A stretch of DNA of 64,000 bases from an uncultured Pelagibacteraceae bacterium (lineage in GTDB: Bacteria; Pseudomonadota; Alphaproteobacteria; Pelagibacterales; Pelagibacteraceae), in assembly GCA_902522115.1 (NCBI GenBank), contig CABYUV010000002.1, forward strand, positions 62,001 to 126,000, read 5' to 3'. The translations under genes and the position numbers were made by a program. Below the pieces are notes generated by a model that saw only the letters and a program-made list of their open reading frames with translations, was not told where the DNA came from and ran no database searches. Positions 58,907 through 64,000 of this stretch are shown here, piece after piece; position 1 is the first letter of the stretch, and each line of letters begins with the position of its first letter.

Positions 58907-60363
58907 TGTCAGATATAACTAAACAATCATTATCTGAATTAGTAGAAAATATAAAAAACAAAAAAATTTCCTCAAGTGAAGTTACCAAAGCATTTATTGA
59001 GCGATCAGAAAAATCAAAAGAATTAAATGCATATATAACTGAAGATTATTCAAATGCATTAAATAAAGCAAAACAGTTTGATGAAAAACCTAATCTTGAT
59101 CTAAAATTGCCTGGTATTCCAATGGCAGTAAAGGATTTATTTTGTACAAAAGATATTAGAACTACGGCAGGTAGTAAGATTTTAAATAACTTTGTTCCAA
59201 CTTACGAGTCAACAGTCACACAAAACATTTGGAATGAAGGAGCTATCTTAATGGGTAAATTAAATTGTGATGAATTTGCAATGGGTTCATCTAATGAAAC
59301 TAGTTTTTTTGGTAATGTACAAAACCCAATTGATAAAAATTTAGTTCCTGGAGGATCTTCTGGTGGATCATCCTCAGCAGTAGCAGCTCAATTAACACCA
59401 ATAACTATAGGAACAGATACAGGCGGATCTATAAGACAGCCCGCTTCTTTTACAGGAACTGTTGGATTAAAACCAACTTATGGAAGTTGTTCAAGATATG
59501 GAATTGTAGCTTTTGCTTCATCTTTAGATCAAGCTGGACCTATGGCGCAAAATGTAAAGGACTGTGCTCTATTACAGGAAGTTATTAGTTCTTATGATGA
59601 AAAAGATTCTACATCTATTGATTTTAAAAGAAACGATTACAGCAAAGAATTAACAAAAGATATAAAAGGAAAAAAAATAGGAATACCCAAAGAATATAGA
59701 GTAGATGGTATGCCTAAAGAAATAGAGGACCTGTGGAAAAAAGGTATTGAATATGCAAAAGATTGTGGTGCCGAGATTATCGATATATCTCTACCTCATA
59801 CTAATTATGCACTACCAACTTATTACATCGTAGCACCGGCAGAGGCTTCATCTAATTTGGCTAGATACGACGGTGTAAAATATGGTTTTAGAGCAGAAGG
59901 GGAAAATCTTATTGATATGTATGAAAAAACTAGATCTGAAGGATTTGGTGCTGAAGTTCAAAGAAGAATAATGATTGGAACTTATGTTTTATCCTCAGGA
60001 TATTATGATGCTTATTATCTTAAAGCGCAAAAAGTTAGAAAACTTATTAAAAATGATTTTGATGATGCTTATGAAAAAGTTGATGCAATTCTTACCCCAT
60101 CCACTCCAAGTTCAGCTTTTAAAATTGGTGAAAAAACAAATGATCCAGTTTCTATGTATTTAAATGATATTTTTACTGTTCCTGTAAATTTAGCAGGTTT
60201 GCCTGGAATTTCTATACCTGCAGGCCATGATGCTAAAGGGTATCCATTAGGATTACAGATAATTGGTAAAGCTTTTGATGAACAGAATATTTTAAACATT
60301 GCATATGCTATGGAAGAGAAAATTAATTTTAAAAACAATATTACTGATTGGTGGATTAAGTGA
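58906..60363 (+). CDS. gatA: Glutamyl/aspartyl-tRNA amidotransferase subunit A
   Basis: 485-aa amidase that releases ammonia from glutamine for misacylated tRNA. Catalytic Lys76 (AVKDLF), Ser151 in GGSSGGSSS and Ser175 in DTGGSIRQP form the amidase triad. Located between gatC and gatB; implies indirect formation of Gln-tRNA and/or Asn-tRNA. Confidence 0.98.
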   Translation: MSDITKQSLSELVENIKNKKISSSEVTKAFIERSEKSKELNAYITEDYSNALNKAKQFDEKPNLDLKLPGIPMAVKDLFCTKDIRTTAGSKILNNFVPTYESTVTQNIWNEGAILMGKLNCDEFAMGSSNETSFFGNVQNPIDKNLVPGGSSGGSSSAVAAQLTPITIGTDTGGSIRQPASFTGTVGLKPTYGSCSRYGIVAFASSLDQAGPMAQNVKDCALLQEVISSYDEKDSTSIDFKRNDYSKELTKDIKGKKIGIPKEYRVDGMPKEIEDLWKKGIEYAKDCGAEIIDISLPHTNYALPTYYIVAPAEASSNLARYDGVKYGFRAEGENLIDMYEKTRSEGFGAEVQRRIMIGTYVLSSGYYDAYYLKAQKVRKLIKNDFDDAYEKVDAILTPSTPSSAFKIGEKTNDPVSMYLNDIFTVPVNLAGLPGISIPAGHDAKGYPLGLQIIGKAFDEQNILNIAYAMEEKINFKNNITDWWIK

Positions 60364-61823
60364 GTAAGAACAAATCTGAATATCTAATTAAAAGACATGA
60401 TAATCAATATGAAGTTGTAATTGGTTTAGAGGTTCATGCACAAGTTTCATCGCAGTCAAAATTATTCTCAACGTCAGCAACCAAATTTGGTGCTGAACCA
60501 AATACTCAAGTAAGTTTAGTTGATGCAGCATTTCCAGGAATGTTACCAGTAATAAACGAGTATTGCGTAAAACAAGCTATTAAAACAGGAATTGGTTTAA
60601 AAGCTAAAATCAATAAGAGATCTGTCTTTGATAGAAAAAATTATTTTTATGCTGACTTACCTCAGGGGTATCAAATCTCACAATTCAAAGATCCAATTGT
60701 AGGTGAGGGAAAAGTAATACTTGATATGCCCGATGGTCAAAAAGAGGTAGGTATAGAAAGATTACACTTGGAGCAAGATGCAGGTAAAAGCATTCATGAT
60801 CTAGATCATAAAAATACTTTTGTAGATTTAAATAGATCAGGTGTGGCCTTAATGGAAATTGTAAGCAAACCCGATCTAAGATCTCCAGATGAAGTAAATG
60901 CATATATTAAGAAATTAAGATCTATAATGAGATATTTAGGAACCTGTGATGGAAACATGCAAGAAGGGTCCTTGAGAGCCGATGTTAATGTATCTGTTAG
61001 AAAAAAAGGTTCAAAAGATTTTGGAACCCGATGTGAGATAAAAAATGTTAATTCAATTAAGTTCATGCAAATGGCTATTGAATACGAAGCCAACAGACAA
61101 GTAGATTTAATTGAGGATGGTCAAACAATTGATCAAGAAACAAGACTTTTTGATACAAAAAAAAACGAAACTAGATCAATGAGATCAAAAGAGGATGCTC
61201 ATGATTATAGATATTTTCCAGATCCCGACTTATTACCATTAGAAGTTTCAGACGAATTTGTCAAAAATATAAAATCAGAAATTCCAGAGCTACCAGATGA
61301 AAAGAAAAAAAGATTTATAGAAAAATTCAAATTATCACCTTACGAAGCTAACATTTTAGTTTCGGATATTGAAACATCTAATTACTTTGAAAATGTAATT
61401 AAGAAATCTGATGTTAAACTTGCAACAAATTGGATAATTGGTGAATTATTTGCAGCGTTAAATGAAAAAAATTTAGAAATAACTGAAAGCCCTATAAGCG
61501 CAGGCAATTTATCAAAGTTAATCAATTTAATTAAAGATGGAACAATTTCTGGAAAAATTGCAAAAACAGTTTTCGAACAAATGATGGAAGGCGACAAAGA
61601 TCCTAAAAAAATTGTTGAAGAAAAAGGTTTAAAACAAGAGAGTGATCCAAAAGCACTTGAGGCGCTGATAGATAAGGTTATTGATGATAACAGAGATAAA
61701 GCTACTGAATATAAATCAGGTAAAGTTAAATTATTTGGTTTTTTTGTTGGCCAAGTAATGAAAGTTTCTGGTGGAAAAGCAAATCCTCAATTAGTTAATG
61801 AGATTTTAAAGAAAAAACTTTAG
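60360..61823 (+). CDS. gatB: Glutamyl/aspartyl-tRNA amidotransferase subunit B
   Basis: 487-aa kinase/transamidation subunit that binds the tRNA. Signatures are [11 protein letters not shown] near residue 19, [18 protein letters not shown] near 91 and a C-terminal YqeY-like tail. The start overlaps the gatA stop by 4 nt. 5 bp before the methyltransferase gene. Confidence 0.98.
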   Translation: MSKNKSEYLIKRHDNQYEVVIGLEVHAQVSSQSKLFSTSATKFGAEPNTQVSLVDAAFPGMLPVINEYCVKQAIKTGIGLKAKINKRSVFDRKNYFYADLPQGYQISQFKDPIVGEGKVILDMPDGQKEVGIERLHLEQDAGKSIHDLDHKNTFVDLNRSGVALMEIVSKPDLRSPDEVNAYIKKLRSIMRYLGTCDGNMQEGSLRADVNVSVRKKGSKDFGTRCEIKNVNSIKFMQMAIEYEANRQVDLIEDGQTIDQETRLFDTKKNETRSMRSKEDAHDYRYFPDPDLLPLEVSDEFVKNIKSEIPELPDEKKKRFIEKFKLSPYEANILVSDIETSNYFENVIKKSDVKLATNWIIGELFAALNEKNLEITESPISAGNLSKLINLIKDGTISGKIAKTVFEQMMEGDKDPKKIVEEKGLKQESDPKALEALIDKVIDDNRDKATEYKSGKVKLFGFFVGQVMKVSGGKANPQLVNEILKKKL

Positions 61824-61828
61824 AATTT

Positions 61829-62479
61829 ATGGGTTCAGACCTAAACATAACTAAAGAACTCCAAGAGTATATTTTAAGTCATGGATTTGATTTACATCCA
61901 GTCCAAAAAGAAATAATTGATTACAATACATCTCTTGGTGATATCAAAAGAATGCAAATCTCAATTTCACAAAGTCAATTTCTGCATTTAATTATAAAAA
62001 TTTCAAATATCAAAAAAGTTTTAGAGATAGGTACATTTACAGGATTAAGTACTTTATCTATGGCTTTGGCATTATCAGATGATGGCAAAATAATTACTTT
62101 AGATAAAAATGAAGAAACCAATAAAGTTGCAATAGATTTTTTTAAAAAAGCTAATCAAGACCATAAAATAAAAACATTAATTAAACCTGCTTTAGAAAGT
62201 TTAGACGAAATTAAAAATGAAAAGTTTGATTTAGTTTTTATCGATGCTGATAAAATGAATTATATTGAATACTATGAACGTTCTTTACAATTATTGAACC
62301 AAAATGGTCTAATAATCATTGATAATGTTTTATGGTATGGAGAAGTTGTTAATGAAAACAATAATGATAAATTTACCAAAAATATTAAAGAGTTTAATGA
62401 TCATATCTCAGAGGACACAAGGGTTGAAAAATTAATAATTCCTCTTGGAGACGGAATGACTGTTTGTAGAAAATTATAA
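61829..62479 (+). CDS. Class I O-methyltransferase (COMT type)
   Basis: 216-aa SAM-dependent methyltransferase of the catechol/caffeoyl-CoA O-methyltransferase type. Motif I is VLEIGTFTGLSTLSMALA, the metal-dependent DLVFIDADKMNYIEYYE and IIIDNVLWYGEV are typical. A small-molecule or tRNA-related acceptor is possible. Ends with a one-base overlap to trhO. Confidence 0.85.
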   Translation: MGSDLNITKELQEYILSHGFDLHPVQKEIIDYNTSLGDIKRMQISISQSQFLHLIIKISNIKKVLEIGTFTGLSTLSMALALSDDGKIITLDKNEETNKVAIDFFKKANQDHKIKTLIKPALESLDEIKNEKFDLVFIDADKMNYIEYYERSLQLLNQNGLIIIDNVLWYGEVVNENNNDKFTKNIKEFNDHISEDTRVEKLIIPLGDGMTVCRKL

Positions 62480-63384
62480 TGTTTGAAGTAGTTGCCTTTT
62501 ATAAATTTGTTAAAATTTCTTATCTAAAGAAAAATCAAAAAGTTTTATTAGAAGCTTTAAAAAAGAAAAACATTAGAGGAACGATAATTATCTCTAAAGA
62601 GGGTGTAAATGGAACTATCTCTGGTAAAGCTGCAGACATTAAATTCATAATTAACAATCTAAAAAGAACTCTTGAATTTAAAGAGTTTAACACTAGCAAT
62701 GTCTCTAAAAGCTCATTCCAACCATTTCATAAACCTAAAGTAAAAATCAAAAACGAGGTTGTTCCTATGAACTTATTTTTAAATAAAAGAATAAAGAAAA
62801 AAGATAGCCATGTAGACCCAATCAAATGGAATAAGCTGATTAAAGAAAAAGATACCGTTCTAATAGATGCGAGAAAACCATTTGAATACGTTGTTGGAAC
62901 TTTTAAGGGAGCAATCAATCCTGATGTCGATAACTTTAGAGACTTTCCAAAATATCTAAAAAAATTAAAAAAAAATCAACCTATAGCTATGTTTTGCACT
63001 GGTGGAATTCGTTGTGAAAAGGCATCTGTATATTTGGAAAAAAAAGGTTTTAATAACATTTATCAGTTAAATGGTGGAATTTTAAATTATCTGAAAAAAA
63101 CTAATAAGAAAAAAAGTTTATGGAAAGGTGAATGTTTTGTTTTTGATAACAGAGTTAGTTTAAAACATGGTTTAAAAGTTGGTTCTTACTCGATCTGCAG
63201 TGGTTGTAGAATGCCTATTTCTCTTAAGGATAAAAAATCAAAAAAATATGAGGAGGGCGTTTCATGTCCAAATTGTCACGATAATCTAACAGATAATCAA
63301 AAATCAAGATTTAGAATGAGACAGAAACAAATTAATCTTGCTAAAGAAGCAGGAAAAAGACATATCTTCCAAAAAGAGTATTAA
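62479..63384 (+). CDS. trhO: tRNA uridine(34) hydroxylase TrhO (YceA-like rhodanese)
   Basis: 301 aa. An N-terminal acylphosphatase-like domain with ISKEGVNGTISG is followed by a rhodanese domain with active Cys173 in FCTGGIRCEKA and a Cys-rich tail (CSGCRMP and CPNCH). The family makes 5-hydroxyuridine at wobble position 34 with oxygen. One-base overlap with the O-methyltransferase gene suggests a tRNA-modification unit, though that methyltransferase is not the known CmoA/B type. Confidence 0.93.
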   Translation: MFEVVAFYKFVKISYLKKNQKVLLEALKKKNIRGTIIISKEGVNGTISGKAADIKFIINNLKRTLEFKEFNTSNVSKSSFQPFHKPKVKIKNEVVPMNLFLNKRIKKKDSHVDPIKWNKLIKEKDTVLIDARKPFEYVVGTFKGAINPDVDNFRDFPKYLKKLKKNQPIAMFCTGGIRCEKASVYLEKKGFNNIYQLNGGILNYLKKTNKKKSLWKGECFVFDNRVSLKHGLKVGSYSICSGCRMPISLKDKKSKKYEEGVSCPNCHDNLTDNQKSRFRMRQKQINLAKEAGKRHIFQKEY

Positions 63385-63398
63385 CAAATCTTAAATTA

Positions 63399-64000
63399 AT
63401 GAATTTATTAAAAGATGAAGTTTCATTGTTAGTAAGAAAACTTGCTATACCAGCAAGTGTAGGAACCTTATTCCAAACACTTTACACAATCGTAGATACT
63501 TTTTATGCAGGAAAAATATCGCCAGAAGCCTTATCTGCTTTGAGCAAGTCTTTTCCGATATATTTTTTGATTATTGCGACATCCATTGGAGTTACTGTAG
63601 CGGGTACATCATTGATTGGCAGTAGTATCGGAGAAAAAAACGAAAAAAATGTTTTAAGTTATTTTGGAAATGTAATCATTTATTCGATTATAATCTCGAT
63701 AGTTGTATCTATTTTAGGATTTGCTTTTGGTGAAAAGATATTCTTATTAATGAATTCCTCTCATAAAGTAACAATTCTTGGACTCGAATATATAAATGTA
63801 ATTTTTTTAGGTACGATATTATTTATTTTAGTAGTAGCATTAAATTCATTCTTACATGCAGAAGGAGATACTAAAACTTATAGAAATGTTCTTATATTTT
63901 CTTTTTTCTTAAATATTATTTTAAATCCAATTTTTATTTTTGGTTTTTTATTTATACCACCATTAGGAATAACTGGTATTGGGATAGCAACTTTAATTGC
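63399..64000 (+). CDS. MATE-family efflux transporter, partial (C-terminus beyond right edge)
   Basis: The first 200 codons of a MATE (NorM/DinF-type) transporter. The start ATG at 63399 lies 14 bp after trhO. Hydrophobic helices begin LAIPASVGTLFQTLYTIVDT and continue as ATSIGVTVAGTS and FLHAEGDTKTYR; at least six helices are visible before the edge. Na+ or H+ antiport of organic cations is typical. The substrate is unknown. Confidence 0.85.
   Translation, partial: MNLLKDEVSLLVRKLAIPASVGTLFQTLYTIVDTFYAGKISPEALSALSKSFPIYFLIIATSIGVTVAGTSLIGSSIGEKNEKNVLSYFGNVIIYSIIISIVVSILGFAFGEKIFLLMNSSHKVTILGLEYINVIFLGTILFILVVALNSFLHAEGDTKTYRNVLIFSFFLNIILNPIFIFGFLFIPPLGITGIGIATLI

Noticed and set aside
1-64000. 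CRISPR array, insertion sequence, transposase or integrase gene
   Set aside because: No regularly spaced repeats and no protein with such motifs was found; only tRNA-derived repeats and short motifs are present.

Overview
The window looks like chromosomal DNA of a SAR11-type alphaproteobacterium (Candidatus Pelagibacter or a close relative). The support is a very A+T-rich sequence, mostly 0-20 bp or overlapping gene junctions (many TAATG or ATGA), few Shine-Dalgarno sequences, and an alphaproteobacterial gene complement and order. This is an inference from style, family content and synteny; no database search was possible.

Layout. 1-6.84 kb (minus strand): sfsA-map-purB-purC-purS-purQ-purL-bolA, a purine-biosynthesis run. 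6.86-11.34 kb (plus): a CinA/MoaB-like protein, a gamma-glutamylcyclotransferase-like protein, then a three-gene accessory cluster (methyltransferase-like, homoserine-dehydrogenase-like with SAF domain, UlaG-like metallo-hydrolase). 11.4-16.45 kb: a tRNA-bounded accessory zone. A decayed 5' half of tRNA-Leu (11401-11470) and the intact tRNA-Leu(TAA) flank a two-gene module probably making the compatible solute glucosylglycerate. Then come nadK and a TPR/2OG-oxygenase gene. Finally a type IV pilin gene sits alone between a 41-bp perfect direct repeat formed by the 3' half of tRNA-Thr(TGT) and the intact tRNA-Thr, which looks like an integrase-made insertion.

16.5-46 kb: rlmB (minus), tRNA-Tyr, tRNA-Gly, tuf, tRNA-Trp, secE-nusG-rplKAJL-rpoBC, rpsL-rpsG-fusA, the S10 and spc ribosomal-protein operons, secY-adk and rpsM-rpsK-rpoA-rplQ, nearly gapless and all on the plus strand. 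rpmD (L30) and rpmJ (L36) are missing from their usual places and no second tuf follows fusA. A perfect 11-bp hairpin separates rplL from rpoB.

46-64 kb: mixed housekeeping genes. These are an RluC/D pseudouridine synthase, lipB, mgtE, panC, galU-ugd (UDP-glucuronate supply), a RidA-family gene, a small secreted Lys-rich protein, topA, plsY, a probably non-catalytic dihydroorotase homologue next to pyrB, ruvX, gatCAB (Glu-tRNA(Gln)/Asp-tRNA(Asn) amidotransferase), an O-methyltransferase, trhO, and the start of a MATE transporter cut by the right edge.

The parts most worth a second look are the att-flanked orphan pilin cassette, the tRNA-Leu relic beside the glucosylglycerate genes, the uncharacterised MTase/SAF-dehydrogenase/MBL cluster, and the zinc-ligand-less PyrC homologue. 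No CRISPR array, rRNA gene, insertion sequence or transposase was seen.
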